The notes beneath the pieces are model-generated. The model made no database searches and was not told the origin of the DNA. It saw only the letters and a list, made by a program, of their open reading frames with translations. A program made the translations under genes and the position numbers. From NCBI GenBank assembly GCA_036365455.1, contig JAWQUS010000007.1, positions 23,018,001 to 23,082,000 on the forward strand: a stretch of 64,000 nucleotides of DNA, written 5' to 3'. Source of the stretch: Macrosoma leucophasiata. Lineage: Eukaryota; Arthropoda; Insecta; Lepidoptera; Hedylidae. Numbering within the stretch: position 1 is the first letter of the stretch; each line of letters begins with the position of its first letter. This document shows positions 46,501 to 55,766 of this stretch, in pieces.

Positions 46501-49500
46501 AAGCGCTGTCATATTTTAATCCTTTCTTTTGTGCAGGTAACATAGAGCAAGCTAAGGAATACCTGAGGTCGGCGAAGGGTTTAGACGCGTTAATCGAGGC
46601 GGCTCGCGGTGGACTGGCCGTAGACCTGAACTCTATACCGCTGCCGCCCCGGGAGAAGAAACAAGTTGAAAACACGTAAGCTGTTTTAATTATAATATAA
46701 AATGTATTTTATTCAAATAATAACAATAGAAGAAAATAAAAAAAGAACAAGAAAGCAATTTTATGGTTTGTTAGATGCGACGTGGAGTTAAAATAAAAAA
46801 TTATAGATAATAAAATAAATTTATAGCAGGTTTCTTTTGCTAGATTTTAAGCTTTTTGCCAAGTAACTTAATGAAGTCGACTGTAACGTGAAATCCTTTT
46901 ATTATTCGTCGTATCATACATACATACATACCTACATACAAATAAATAGAATATGAGTGTCTCCGATTTTGACGGGACTTTCATTGGCAGATAGCTGATG
47001 TAATAAGGAGTAACTTAGGCTACTTTTATAAAACGTAACGTAACTTCATGCCTGTAATCCCCGAAGGGGTAGGCAGAGGTAAATGCATGCATTCAAGCAT
47101 ACATGCAAACACCCACGGTTCGCCGGTTACGTTTTGGCCCATGTAACAGGTGGCGAGCCTGTTGACATCTCCGGGCACATTACCAAACTTTGAGGTACTG
47201 GGAAATTTCCAGAAAATGGAAAAATCCCAATAGAACCAGAGATAAAAGCTTTTTCACCATTATCTCTGATAACCCCCTACCCGGGAATCGAACCCAGGAC
47301 CTCAGCGTAGTAGTAGTCGCCTGCTACCACTAGGCTACCGAGGCAGTTACTTTTATACTAGCTGTGTATAACCATATTACCGGAAGCACGATAGTGCTGA
47401 ACACTACTCTTTGGCGGCAGATAGACTAATGCAATGGTGCTAACACCCTCGAGCTCCGACACTGAAGCTCTACCACCGGTAATTTTATATTTATTTTATG
47501 TATTCAAAATTTCAGATTCGACATAGTGTCCGCGGAAGATTGCGTGCCCACCGACGACACGTCGATAACCGTAGACGACGAGGACGTGTTGGGCCGTCTT
47601 CATCAGCAGCTGACGAGGCAACTGAAACTGTGCGTCAGCAACCGGGACCACTGTCGGGCTATAGGCAACATTGCTGAAAGCAACCGATTCGAGCATCTGG
47701 CCGTCACTGTGAAGCAGGATTTAGACGTTGTCTCTGTTGCTAAGAGGTAAATATATATACAAGGTGTAACCGCAAGGTCCAACAATATTTCAACAGTCCA
47801 TGCCTTTTTTATGTTATGGGAGTGGCAAACAAGCATGCAGTTCACATTGATGTTAAGTGATGACTGCAGCCTATAGACACCCACACAAAGACCGAGGTCG
47901 AAATGCAGATGCGTTTGACTCCTGAGGCCTAAGGTGTCATGCCTCTATGCCGGAAATTACAGGGCCGTACATTATCACCTGACCGGAAGATGATAGTTCA
48001 GCACTACCATTTAGCGGCAAGTATATTAGGTAATGCGGTGGTGCCTACGCCGCGAGCTCCATCACTGGAGCTCTACCACCAGTAAAAAAATACTTATATT
48101 GATGTTGACTTCATACCCCAAACTCTTTTTCCTGAGAATGTAAAATCATCAAATATAACGAGTCAAACTTTGATTCAAATTGTATGCGTTTCAACCCTGA
48201 CAACAACAGCCGACAGCTTATATTAGTCGAACGCGAACACTACGCGTGTGTGCGGAGCTATGAATTGCTGAGATGCTGCATTTCATACGCTCACAAGCGT
48301 ACCGTTCGCCTCACCGTCATGACGCACGGTATGTGTGTGTGAAATACTGAGTGTTTTCATTGATGACTTGTTAAGGTTGTCAAATAAAATAACATATAAT
48401 AATTTTTTTAACTTTGTATGAAACAAAAAGTTGTGATTTCATTGTTATTGTATACGTTAAATGATTTGAAACTTTATATAGATTAACACCTTCTAATATT
48501 GTTGGACCTTGCGGCACACCGCGGACTCTCCGCCAAAATTCCATACAAACGCTTAAATTGATCTCCATAACACAGACATCAATCAGTGACGTGTATTTAC
48601 ACGTGCACCTGTTTGCGTAGCACGTAGAAAATATCATCCGTCGCCCATAAGAGGGGAGGAGGTTGGGTGATGCGCGGAAATCGGGCGGGACGTCGAAGTG
48701 TCCATTCTATACGTAGTATTATTAGATATTCTCTGCTTGCGGTTACACCTTGTATAAGGATTAGGATTAAATAAGGATTTGTATGGAATTAAAATTCAAT
48801 ATTGCTGAATCTTATCGCAAAGGATCGAATTTTAAATCGATTCGAATCGACGTGTGGTTAATCGGTCCTGAAGATATTGATTAGAATATATTTGATTTGC
48901 TTTCTGAGTTTTTATTTATAGTAAAGAACAAAAAAGCAGACTTTATACTTCGGTTTGGGGAATACCTAGTCATTTCTTTGACTATGGTTGGGTTCATACG
49001 TATATTTAAGAAATTATATATTATTATTATGAATATTATATATTTTACTGAAACAACAAATATAATATTTAAATATATAATAAATAAAGAAAAAGAAAAG
49101 AGTCTTTGTTTTTTTTTAGTTCAAAAAATAAAGAGAAAAGTCTTCGAGTTCCATCATTTGAGCTTTACCGCTGAAAAAAAAGGGTCTTTATTATTTTGAA
49201 AGGAAAAAGTAATGTATCTCTCTAAATATTAAAAACTTTCGTATTATTTTCGCAGCTTGGGGCGAAGCCCGCCGAAGTTTCACTACGAAGGGCGGCAGTT
49301 CGCGGTAGTGCAATGCAATACCGACCTAAATGAGAACGATTTAGAGTTGACGATAGTGCGCGGCATCGCCTACAACGTTCCTAACCCTAGGGAAGTTGAT
49401 ACTTACGTCAAATTCGAGTTCCCATTCCCACAGGTAAGATACAACTTATCTATACTTATATACTTACTAGCTGACCCGGCCACGCGTTGCTGTGGCTAAA

Positions 49501-52500
49501 GTTTTTGTTATATTACATTATAGTAAACAATCTAAGAGGAACAATAAGTGAACACAGTCACGGAGTCCACTATGCTTTTTCACACAGATGGTATTTGTAA
49601 AAAAATTTGGTGATCTCCTTATTTGACTTTCTACTACTATAACCCTTTAGTACAATTAAATTATTTACGAACAAAGACGAAAATGTTGATGTTGGTATAC
49701 AAATTCACTGGATTGAGATTTGAAGGGGAAGTACGTTGAACACAATTAATTAAAATGTTCTTACACTTTTATACTTATATTTACTAAAAATAAAAAATCA
49801 ATAGGTACAAAATAAAAATTTATAGCGTCAACAACATGTGGTAAGTAATAAGTATGCTGTTTAAATGTAACTTATATGACATGTTTGTAGATTTACCATA
49901 GCAGCGCCATCTATTGATTACTTACTCAACCCAGTCGAAAGGTATCGACATCTGTTAGAATCATTTGGAGTTAAAAGATAATTGTGACTGTCAAATAATA
50001 AGACAAATAATTAGCAATAAATTAAAATTGCGACTATAATTTGAGATTTAAACTATCCTATCTCTCAAGTTGGATCGAACTGCACATGGTGTGCGAATTT
50101 TATTATTATCGGTTAAGTGGTTTAGGAGTCCATTGAGGACAAACATTGTGACACGAGATTTATATATATTAAGATTATTAACTAGCGGCCCGCCCCGGCT
50201 TCGCGCGGGTGTGAAGTTACCTACCCTCTCTTATTCGGCTTACATACACAGCCTTCCTCGATAAATGGTCTATCTAACACTGAAAGAATTTTCCAAATCG
50301 GACCAGTAGCTCCTGAGATTATCGCGTTCACACAAATAATTGTGCGTGTACTTGTATCTATAGTTTCAGTTGCTTACTCGCTTATGAAGTATTTCACATT
50401 TTTCGAAGGGTTATTTACATATTATACATGATATGACACGTTCTACTGTAAATTTCAATATGAGCAATATATAGAGTGCCTGTCTATATTTCGCCTCCCG
50501 GTATGCGGTTGCTTCTCTCGCTATGCTTCAACGGTCGTCAGTTTAAAGAAAGTAAAGAAGTAAGAAAAGAAGTAAAGAAGTCTTAATGAAGATTCATATA
50601 TAACGTATTCACAGCCGGCAACGCATATGTGACATATCCATGTCTGTACGTTCATTTTTACGAGTTTCGCCCAGAGCCTTCAACGCATTGTGTGTTTTAT
50701 AAATTTTGCAATGTCCTAATTAAGTCCAATATATTACTCACTGAATCAAGAGAGAGAGATTCAATCGGCACTTAGCGAAAACTCAAAAGGCTCGGCTGTG
50801 TATGCGTTATATCCAATTATTTCATCGCTCTCAAGTCTCCCATCCAATCCTTACGCTTGTATGGCCAGGATGCACATTATTCGAAAAAAGACCCCGGTCG
50901 CGAATCCGTTATGCTAACCAATTATTTCATCTCTCAAGTCTCGCATCCAATCCATGTGCTTGTATGGTATGAACGACAGAACGCATATTTTTCGAAAAAC
51001 AAAGACCTGGTCGTAAACGCATTATCAGGTTAATTTTGAAATGAATTCCTGTCTAATTGTCTGGAGAACGTTTGTATGAAAGAAAACAAATAGATAATTC
51101 CGCGAAAACTTTGAAATTTTAAGAAAACTTAACGACCATATTAACTTTTTTAATGTAAACCTTATGACGCTCGACATAACGGTCAGTCGTCAATTATCAT
51201 TTTAAACAGTTGGATCCGTAGGAATTGATGGCAGCAAATTACTAGTAATACGCACGAAGCCGGGGCGGGTCGCAAGTTCTCAATAATTTCATCTCTCTCA
51301 AGTTTCAAAGCCAATTCTTACGCTTGTATGGGCAGGACGCGCCCGTATCGGACCGTACGCCGTGCGTCAAAGACACGAACAGCCCGCAGTACGACTCGGT
51401 GTTCCCGCTCACGATACAGCGCGGCTCCCGCCCCACCATGCGACTCTTCAAGAGGCACGGGATCAAGTTCGAAGTGTATTCCAGAGGGTAAGTTACAAGC
51501 GAGGCGTGTGCGAATGATTCTAACTTAAGAATTATTCGTTCCGAATCGAATATCAATGTTCGATAAAAACTCGAAAATACGAATTACTCGATTCGAATTT
51601 CGAAATTTACTTTTGCGCCAGCTAGTTATTTTTTCGACTAATATTATTTTGCTACAGATTTGTAGTTAGTACATAGTACTTTTGTATTTTTTTTAAATGG
51701 ACCATTCACATCAATAGTACAAAGGATGGTTGTACATACTGGTTGTGTTTTAAATTGAATGTGGGCTATGACAGTTAAATATTTTGTGTTGGTATTTTAA
51801 TTAGTTTGTATATGTCATACATACAATATTTAATCCTATGTCATTCCATTGCATTAAATACATTCATGATCATTGTTGTAAGGACTTGTTAAGACGACAG
51901 TTACGTTACACACATTCTTTTCACAAAATATTATTACGTGTGATTGAGCCGAATCTTCCAACTCATTAAGGGGGAGGGGAAGGGATAAAAAGCGCATCAC
52001 ACGTCTCTCGTAATGGGCGACACTTTCCCCCTTATTCATAAACGTATTTTAGCTAAAGTGTTGCTAATCACTCCTTTGTCTTTTTCTATCCTGCACATTT
52101 GACAACGCAACTGACGAAGACAAAGCATTCTATAGCTAAAACGTATCTAATGTACGTTTATAAATAAAGGGGTTTAAGTTAAAGTATTGAAAACTCACCG
52201 CGCACGCATAATTTTGTTGCTTCACGATGTCATGGTAACCCGTCCCTAACATTGCCCGTGTTGCATCCATCACGTTGAACGTTGCATGCGTCTCCCTCGT
52301 GTCGTAAAGCATGGTGTCGTGTAGGGTGTAGCGTGTAGCGTGTAGCGTGTAGTGTGTCGTGTAGTGTAGTGCAGCGTGTGGGTGTGTCTGTGTGCACAGC
52401 GGCGCTGTACAGTGGTGTTGGTGTTGCAGCGGCTGGTTCACGCGCGACACGCTGCTGGGCGCCGCCGCCGTCAAGCTGGCGCCGCTAGAGAACCAGGTCA

Positions 52501-54946
52501 CCGTGCACGAGGCCTACCCGGTTGGTATTGCATTCCTTTTGAAGTAGAAAGTGCTTCTTTAGCGTGTGATTTGAAAGTCGATGAAACGAAAAAGCGACAG
52601 TAAAAAGAGACAGACGCATTAATTCATAAGATTATCTTGGGAAAAATGCGATAAAGAGCATTATACAGTGTCCCGTATGAACATTTTTGAAGGTTTGAAC
52701 TGGTGGTAGAGCTCCAGTGACGGAGCTCGTGGGCTTAGGCACCACCGCATTACCTAATATAGTTGCCGCTAAATGGTAGTGTTCAACACTATCGTGTTCC
52801 GGTCAAGTGGTAATGTACGGACCTGTAATTTCCGGCACAGAGGCATAACACCTTAGGCTTCAGGAGTGGTAACGCATCTGCATTTTGACCTTGGTCTTTG
52901 TATGGGTGATTACTTAACATCAATGTGAACTGCATGCTTGTTTGCCACTTCCATTACATAAAAAAAAATTAAAGTAAATAACAATTGATATACATGCCAA
53001 ACGAGATAAAAAATATATGTATAGTCAAGAATATTACTAAGGTATAACTAAATAATATACGAATGTAAATAATTTTATCAGTAGAATGTCTCTTTTCCCC
53101 TTTTACAAACTGATGACAAAGAGTAATGAGAATAGAAAGAGCCATTCTTTGTCATTCACCGGCAGAGTTCCAATGGCCAAAATGATCTGAGAATCCAAAA
53201 TAAACTTTTTTTGATATGGAAACTTATTTGAAGTGTTATTTCTGAGCGTTATCCGCTACCGCCTACGGCAGCGGATACCGCGTGGTGATTTTTTTTAATG
53301 GAATGAAAGTGGCAAACAAGCATGCAGTTCAACAACAACAATGCACTTTATTGTACACCAGAAATAACATTTAAAAAAAAATACAGAAAAGAGAACTTGA
53401 CACAGTACAATATGAGCGGCCTTATGAGCGATTTCTACCAGACAACCTTTGGGTAGAGGAAAAGATGTGATAGAAAATAGTATAAGGGTGTACATATTGA
53501 AAAACTTACGCTAGAAATAAACATAACATATTATATTATCATATATCAATCACACATTCACATTGATGTTAAGTGATGACTGCAGTCTATTGACACCCAC
53601 ACAAAAACCGGAGGTCAAAATACAGATGCGTTGCCACCTCTGAGACCTTAGGTATAATTTCTCTGTGATAGTTTTTACAGGACGTCATTATGCGGTATAT
53701 GAAATGCCGCAACTGTGTTCCACTAGACCTGAGCGACACCGAGCGGTAATTTCGCACCCCACGTCGGTAGCGAATAACGCGCAGTTCTGAATAGGGCTTT
53801 ACATCGTCGTGGTTTGAAACACGACGAAACGAAAAAGCGACAGTAAAATCCCGCCTTTTGTTGCAGTCGGGTAAAAAGAGAAAGACACATAAATTCATAA
53901 GATTTAACTTGGGAATAAATTAGGAAGCATTATACAGCGTCTCTTACGAACATTTTTAAAGGTTTAATTTCCACCACGTCTGAATCACACACACGTTTTT
54001 TTTTTTTAGTCTGGCAAGTGTTCTCCGACAGTCGTTTCTCCATTGGACTGGTCACCGATAGGACCTTTCGATTTCGAAAGATTTGACGACAAATCGATTC
54101 ACACATGGACGTTTCAGACCACATACCACTTGATTGGAAAAAGTTGGTGCTAAATACTACCGTTTAGCGGGAAGAAGAATGTCGTCTCTTTCTTATGCTC
54201 GATGTGCAATATTACTTACCAGATACTGTAATAATGTTCTTTCAACGGAACGGATAATACTTTGTATACAAATACTGTTGTAAAATGACGAAAATGTCTT
54301 ATGAGATTTGTGAAATCTTACACACTTAGCCTGGATTGCACCACGATCTTTGTTAAAGTTAAAGTTATTTTATCATATCATTTCACATCCTTCTCTAACT
54401 TAAAGAAATATGTTAATGTTGGAGAATTATGTAAAATGTTACTAGTTTAATATTTCGTAACTTCACGCCTGTAATCCCCGAAGGGGTAGGCAGAGGTAAA
54501 TGCATGCATTCAATCGTACATGCAAACACCCACGACTCGCCGGTTACGTTTTTGGCCCATGTATCAGGTGGCGAACCTGTTGCCATCTCCGGGCACATTA
54601 CCAAACTCCGGGGTACTGGGAAACTTCCAGAAAATTGAAAAATCCCAATAGAAGCAGAGATAAAGGATTTTAAACCGTTATCTCTGATAGTCCCCGACCC
54701 GGGAATCGAACCCAGGACCTCCAGCGTAATAGTAGTGGCCTGCTACCACTACGCTACTGAGGCAGTTCATTTAATATTTGCAGAGTTTAATATTTCAACC
54801 CTCAAAAATATTTGAAATGTCAACAGCTGATGGACGGGCGAAGGCCGGCGGGGGGCTCCCTCGAGATCAAGCTGCGACTCCGCACGCCGCTGTTGCAGCA
54901 ACAAATCGAAAACACCAAACATCGCTGGCTGGTCATTGATTCGTAG
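34516..54946 (+). CDS. lgd: CC2D1 / lethal (2) giant discs orthologue, whole gene (14 coding exons)
   Basis: Endosomal regulator whose DM14 repeats bind the ESCRT-III subunit Shrub/CHMP4; loss in flies causes ectopic Notch activation. Exons: 34516-34560, 35307-35523, 36388-36595, 39684-39994, 40772-40993, 41829-41926, 43527-43691, 44065-44239, 46537-46675, 47516-47746, 49256-49433, 51336-51487, 52430-52520, 54827-54946. All GT-AG and in phase: 2352 nt, 783 residues plus stop, near the fly length. Domains seen: DM14-1 about 127-185, DM14-2 253-313, DM14-3 355-413, DM14-4 456-518, helical region about 540-604, C2 domain about 604-744, C-terminal tail. The start is the ATG followed at once by a GTGAGT donor that joins in phase to YGLLDIPGLDD. 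Family assignment is firm; transcript ends are not determined. Confidence 0.94.
34845..35015 (-). mobile_element. SINE-like repeat, family A, fragment in lgd intron 1
   Basis: Middle part of the family (GATGTTAAGTGATG ... ATTACAGGGCCATACATTAC). Confidence 0.55.
35307..35523 (+). CDS. lgd: lgd coding exon 2
   Basis: Acceptor TTTCCAG. Encodes YGLLDIPGLDDNDDEPMDIS and an acidic stretch, then DLEAELAAISGG and a basic/Pro segment ending DDEGS. Donor GTAAGA, phase 1. Confidence 0.9.
36388..36595 (+). CDS. lgd: lgd coding exon 3 (DM14-1, first half)
   Basis: Encodes DDDDPDLLNELHELALDDEA, a proline-rich linker and SIVSLLQERISNYTTAEKNA, the start of DM14-1. Donor GTATGT, phase 2. Confidence 0.92.
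36648..36783 (-). mobile_element. SINE-like repeat, family A, fragment in lgd intron 3
   Basis: Half from TTACAGGGCCGTACATTACC to GGAGCTCTAACACCAGT, about 50 bp after lgd exon 3. Confidence 0.6.
36857..38135 (+). mobile_element. Full-length mariner element
   Basis: 1279 bp, flanked by TA on both sides. Imperfect terminal inverted repeats begin (A/T)TAGGTTGGGGAAAAAGT and extend about 30 bp. Carries one transposase ORF. Lies in lgd intron 3. Length, TIR start and TA target all fit Tc1/mariner. Confidence 0.93.
37039..38058 (+). CDS. mariner transposase (DD34D), apparently intact
   Basis: Cut-and-paste DNA transposase, 339 residues (family usually about 345). Seen: N-terminal double helix-turn-helix region (about 1-110), WVPHEL at 114-119, catalytic Asp 151, 243 (HHDNARPH) and 278 (SPDLAPSD) with exactly 34 residues between the last two, and GIMSLPTRWQKV near the end. 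Two oddities: the neighbouring copy has GDEKW where this one has GDGKW beside Asp151, and a two-residue deletion (VY in the neighbour) after CD at 30-31. Either may weaken activity. The frame is otherwise open. Inserted in the lgd intron in the same orientation. Confidence 0.93.
   Translation: MSESNEEIRKVLKIFYKKGKNATQAAKKICDGPSAVSVRVAQIWFRRFQSGNFDVKDAPRSGRPITDKMDAIFEKVEQDRHISSYDVAEELRIDHKTVLAHLKKAGYKKKLDIWVPHELTERNLMNHVLICDSLLRRNETESFLKKLITGDGKWITYDKNVRKRSWSKAGQASQTVAKPGLTRNKVMLCVWWDWKGIIHYELLPPGRTIDSELYCEQLMILKQEVERKRPELINRRGVVFHHDNARPHTSIATQQKLREFGWEVLMHPPYSPDLAPSDFHLFRSLQNSLCNVRLTSREDCQIHLSRYFDEKSQNFYSNGIMSLPTRWQKVIEQNGTYIL
38436..39354 (-). mobile_element. 3'-truncated mariner copy, opposite orientation
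   Basis: Starts at 39354 with the same TIR (ATAGGTTGGG on the minus strand, TA outside) and matches the intact copy until about 38436, where similarity stops inside the transposase, so the 3' end and second TIR are lost. About 300 bp from the intact element in inverse orientation. Confidence 0.88.
38437..39172 (-). pseudogene. Broken mariner transposase
   Basis: Open from MSESNEEIRYILKFCYKKGK to residue ~110, then frameshifted where the intact copy reads KLDIWVPHEL. It keeps ICDVYGPS and GDEKW, probably the ancestral states. It carries an inverted duplication at about 38544-38589 and ends before the second catalytic Asp. Confidence 0.88.
39684..39994 (+). CDS. lgd: lgd coding exon 4 (end of DM14-1, start of DM14-2)
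   Basis: Acceptor CAACAG. Encodes FGRGLKTLNDLLKQAKAGRP and a long Pro/Glu linker, then ARQQGLLVIM opening DM14-2. Donor GTGAGT, phase 1. Separated from exon 3 by the mariner-bearing intron 3. Confidence 0.93.
40772..40993 (+). CDS. lgd: lgd coding exon 5 (DM14-2)
   Basis: Completes Lys across the junction and encodes RKEEFKAAALASKHAGDKAL then EYLKVVKQFEIVVEAYKSGQ and DLGELPTP, the standard DM14 end. Donor GTGGGT, phase 1. Confidence 0.93.
41829..41926 (+). CDS. lgd: lgd coding exon 6 (DM14-3 start)
   Basis: Acceptor CCACAG. Encodes ESPPEPPELAEGGGLITAST then VDEALRQRLAAFQ. Donor GTATTT, phase 0. Only 98 bp; found by phase and DM14 pattern. Confidence 0.9.
42747..42803. repeat. Perfect 27-bp inverted repeat with 3-nt loop
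   Basis: Arms begin GTAAGCGTATTTTTTTTATC and end at loop AAA. In lgd intron 6. Cruciform-prone. Confidence 0.9.
43156..43485 (+). mobile_element. Helitron-like element with a different 3' hairpin
   Basis: Same 5' end but the 3' end is CGCCCG...CGGGCGGCTAG followed by T: a different short hairpin with the same CTAG end. Ends 41 bp before lgd exon 7. Confidence 0.58.
43527..43691 (+). CDS. lgd: lgd coding exon 7 (DM14-3)
   Basis: Encodes EQESKAKEQGNTSKARRMGR then VVKQYQDAIRLHAAGKPVPV and DELPTPNGYAPIPTG. Acceptor ACACAG, donor GTAAGT, phase 0 both ends. Confidence 0.93.
43795..43956 (-). mobile_element. SINE-like repeat, family A, deleted copy in lgd intron 7
   Basis: Contains both ends of the unit with an internal deletion at the ATTACGGGGCC / TACGCCCGCGAG join. 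Confidence 0.55.
44065..44239 (+). CDS. lgd: lgd coding exon 8 (DM14-4 start)
   Basis: Encodes a Pro/Ser linker and YDKQLALLLHRQKEFKEAAI KAKKS, opening DM14-4. Acceptor GTTCAG, donor GTGAGT, phase 1. Two decayed copies of this exon lie in the next intron. Confidence 0.93.
44365..44667 (+). mobile_element. 5S rRNA-derived SINE, second copy
   Basis: Same family; better conserved 5S-like core (GGTTAAGCACTACGGGCGCG then GATGGGTGACCGC) and an (ATT)n tail. In lgd intron 8. Confidence 0.72.
45066..45501 (-). mobile_element. LINE 3' fragment with 5' inversion (twin priming)
   Basis: Minus-strand part (45066 to about 45394) matches the copy at 22365. The upstream part of the same protein ([18 protein letters not shown]) lies inverted on the plus strand from about 45395 to 45501. 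An identical 11-bp ATCAGCTAGTA flanks the whole at 45055-45065 and 45502-45512. The tail is (CATA)n on the sense strand. Confidence 0.85.
45521..45603 (+). pseudogene. Decayed copy of lgd exon 8 (first)
   Basis: Reads RYKEQLAMLF-R-H-NFKE--IKAKK where exon 8 reads RYDKQLALLLHRQKEFKEAAIKAKK. The similarity is gap-free at nucleotide level over about 75 bp and appears to continue past the donor into flanking intron (GTGATTTCCGATTT against GTGAGTGCCAATTT). The donor has lost its consensus. Sits just after a LINE insertion. Probably an old local exon duplication. Confidence 0.6.
45682..46002 (-). mobile_element. tRNA-derived SINE
   Basis: Same family, with B box GGTTCGATTCC and body intact. In lgd intron 8 between the two decayed exon 8 copies. 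Confidence 0.8.
46100..46150 (+). pseudogene. Decayed copy of lgd exon 8 (second)
   Basis: About 40-48 bp read LLLLFRQKELKESAD then run into a stop, matching LALLLHRQKEFKEAA of exon 8. No splice sites are recognisable. Shorter and more eroded than the copy at 45521; it lies 1.9 kb downstream of exon 8. Confidence 0.5.
46537..46675 (+). CDS. lgd: lgd coding exon 9 (DM14-4 end)
   Basis: Encodes GNIEQAKEYLRSAKGLDALI then EAARGGLAVDLNSIPLPP, completing DM14-4. Acceptor GTGCAG, donor GTAAGC, phase 2. Confidence 0.93.
46935..47366 (+). mobile_element. Helitron-like element interrupted by a SINE
   Basis: Internally deleted copy (CATACAAATAAATAGAATATG then GATTTTGACGGGACTTTCAT) split by the SINE at 47031-47347. 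Resumes TACTTTTATACTAGCTG. Confidence 0.6.
47031..47347 (-). mobile_element. tRNA-derived SINE nested in a Helitron-like repeat
   Basis: Same SINE family. A perfect 10-bp target duplication TACTTTTATA (47021-47030 and 47348-47357) fixes its ends at 317 bp. The flanks rejoin as the Helitron-like consensus. Confidence 0.88.
47516..47746 (+). CDS. lgd: lgd coding exon 10 (helical linker)
   Basis: Encodes FDIVSAEDCVPTDDTSITVD then LGRLHQQLTRQLKLCVSNRD and FEHLAVTVKQDLDVVSVAKR, a likely coiled coil before the C2 domain. Donor GTAAAT lies 11 bp from a TIR element. Confidence 0.92.
47758..48754. mobile_element. TIR element of about 1 kb in lgd intron 10
   Basis: Ends are 19-bp perfect inverted repeats (TACAAGGTGTAACCGCAAG / CTTGCGGTTACACCTTGTA). 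It contains a family A SINE-like copy (about 47800-48090) and a repeat also seen near 18990, 32165 and 14285. Starts 11 bp after the exon 10 donor. No transposase seen. Confidence 0.7.
47800..48090 (-). mobile_element. SINE-like repeat, family A, inside the TIR element
   Basis: Near full-length copy from TTTTTTATGTTATGGGAGTG to GGAGCTCTACCACCAGT. Confidence 0.65.
49256..49433 (+). CDS. lgd: lgd coding exon 11 (C2 domain start)
   Basis: Encodes LGRSPPKFHYEGRQFAVVQC then NDLELTIVRGIAYNVPNPRE and VDTYVKFEFPFPQ, the first strands of the C2 domain. Acceptor TTCGCAG, donor GTAAGA. Confidence 0.93.
51336..51487 (+). CDS. lgd: lgd coding exon 12 (C2 domain)
   Basis: Encodes DAPVSDRTPCVKDTNSPQYD then SVFPLTIQRGSRPTMRLFKR and IKFEVYSRG. 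The T-N-SP-YD pattern is the usual C2 strand 4-5 region. Acceptor GGGCAG, donor GTAAGT, phase 2. Confidence 0.92.
52028..52173. mobile_element. MITE, uninterrupted copy in lgd intron 12
   Basis: CCCCTTATTCATAAACGTA to TACGTTTATAAATAAAGGGG, including the AAAGACAAAG interior shared with the 58212 copy. Confidence 0.65.
52430..52520 (+). CDS. lgd: lgd coding exon 13 (C2 domain end)
   Basis: Encodes GWFTRDTLLGAAAVKLAPLE NQVTVHEAYP. Acceptor GTTGCAG, donor GTTGGT (weak but GT), phase 0. A run of 7-bp GTGTAGC repeats lies just upstream. Confidence 0.9.
52698..52972 (+). mobile_element. SINE-like repeat, family A, in lgd intron 13
   Basis: Near full length, from ACTGGTGGTAGAGCTCCAGT to CCATTACATAAAAAAAA. 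Confidence 0.68.
53285..53695 (-). mobile_element. SINE-like repeat, family A, split by about 220 bp
   Basis: The consensus GCAGTTCACATTGATG is interrupted after GCAGTTCA at about 53329 and resumes CATTGATGTTAAGTGATG at about 53560. The insert is unrecognised. Confidence 0.6.
54456..54766 (-). mobile_element. tRNA-derived SINE upstream of lgd exon 14
   Basis: Same family; TTTAATATTT occurs just outside both ends, consistent with a target duplication. Ends 60 bp before the lgd exon 14 acceptor region, antisense to lgd. Confidence 0.82.
54827..54946 (+). CDS. lgd: lgd last coding exon
   Basis: Encodes LMDGRRPAGGSLEIKLRLRT PLLQQQIENTKHRWLVIDS and stop TAG. Acceptor CAACAG. A SINE ends about 60 bp upstream of this exon. 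Confidence 0.92.
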   Translation: MMDGRRPAGGSLEIKLRLRTPLLQQQIENTKHRWLVIDS

Positions 54947-55766
54947 ATAAAATGGGGTGTAAATCCAACGCCTTTAAGGCTAAAATCGCTTGCGTTCAGC
55001 CAGTAGAAGCAAAATTCAAAAGTTTTTGTCTCTATTGATAAAATATATAGTTGACTACATATAAACTTATCCGATACCATCTGTGATATGTAAGCGATTG
55101 TTTACGAAGCTGTTATTTAACCTAAATAATTAATTGTTATATGACTTATTTAAGACATGAATACTAAAATTTCATTCATTATATCATAAGGAAGTCTTTT
55201 TTTATTTTTAGTGTTATGGCATCGCTATTATGCATATTGCCAGTGTCGAGTAAAACTATATTTACGAAGGCGCGTAAAAATCAGAGTCAGTCAGTCAATT
55301 TATCAGTCCGTCAGTCAGCGTCAGTCAGTAAATCGAGTAAAGCGATGGCACATTTACATCATTGTAAATGTTCATGTAATCAAGCCAATCGTTTTGGAGC
55401 CAACCCGAAAGGACGTGTTTTCGCACTGTTATTCTATTTATTGGCTGGAAGGCAAAATGTAAAAATGATAGATACAGCATCAGATTTAAGTGTTAGGGCT
55501 CCAGCTCATTAGAACCCCATGACCACGTTGCAGGCTATGTATCGAAGCATTTAGTTTGGTGTAGAGACGACGCCATACGGTTAGGTACATTTCAATACCA
55601 GCGGCTTGAATATGCAGCTGACGACGCGATCTCGCCCTGGCGTGCTAATGATTCGCTCTTATTTAAAAATGAGATTGAGGAAAGTAGTTAACGTCGTCCA
55701 TGAATATTTGCTGCACCTAATGAAATGCCAAAGTGCTGCCGCCATTAAGAACTCTACGTCTGGTTT

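Larger units (their letters stand above)
49434..52429. other. lgd introns 11 and 12
   Basis: A repeat running from CTAGCTGACCCGGCCACGCG (49469) to about 50178 directly meets an inverse repeat ACTAGCGGCCCGCCCCGGCT (50183 on). Intron 12 holds a MITE and a GTGTAGC 7-bp repeat at 52318-52370 just before exon 13. Confidence 0.6.

Noticed and set aside
48897..49199. 100-codon plus-strand ORF
   Set aside because: AT-rich Ile/Lys/Phe composition in an lgd intron, no recognisable motif; chance ORF.
55211..55512. Overlapping ORFs after the lgd stop
   Set aside because: The region resembles repeat sequence at 1-200 and the frames are not shared between copies.
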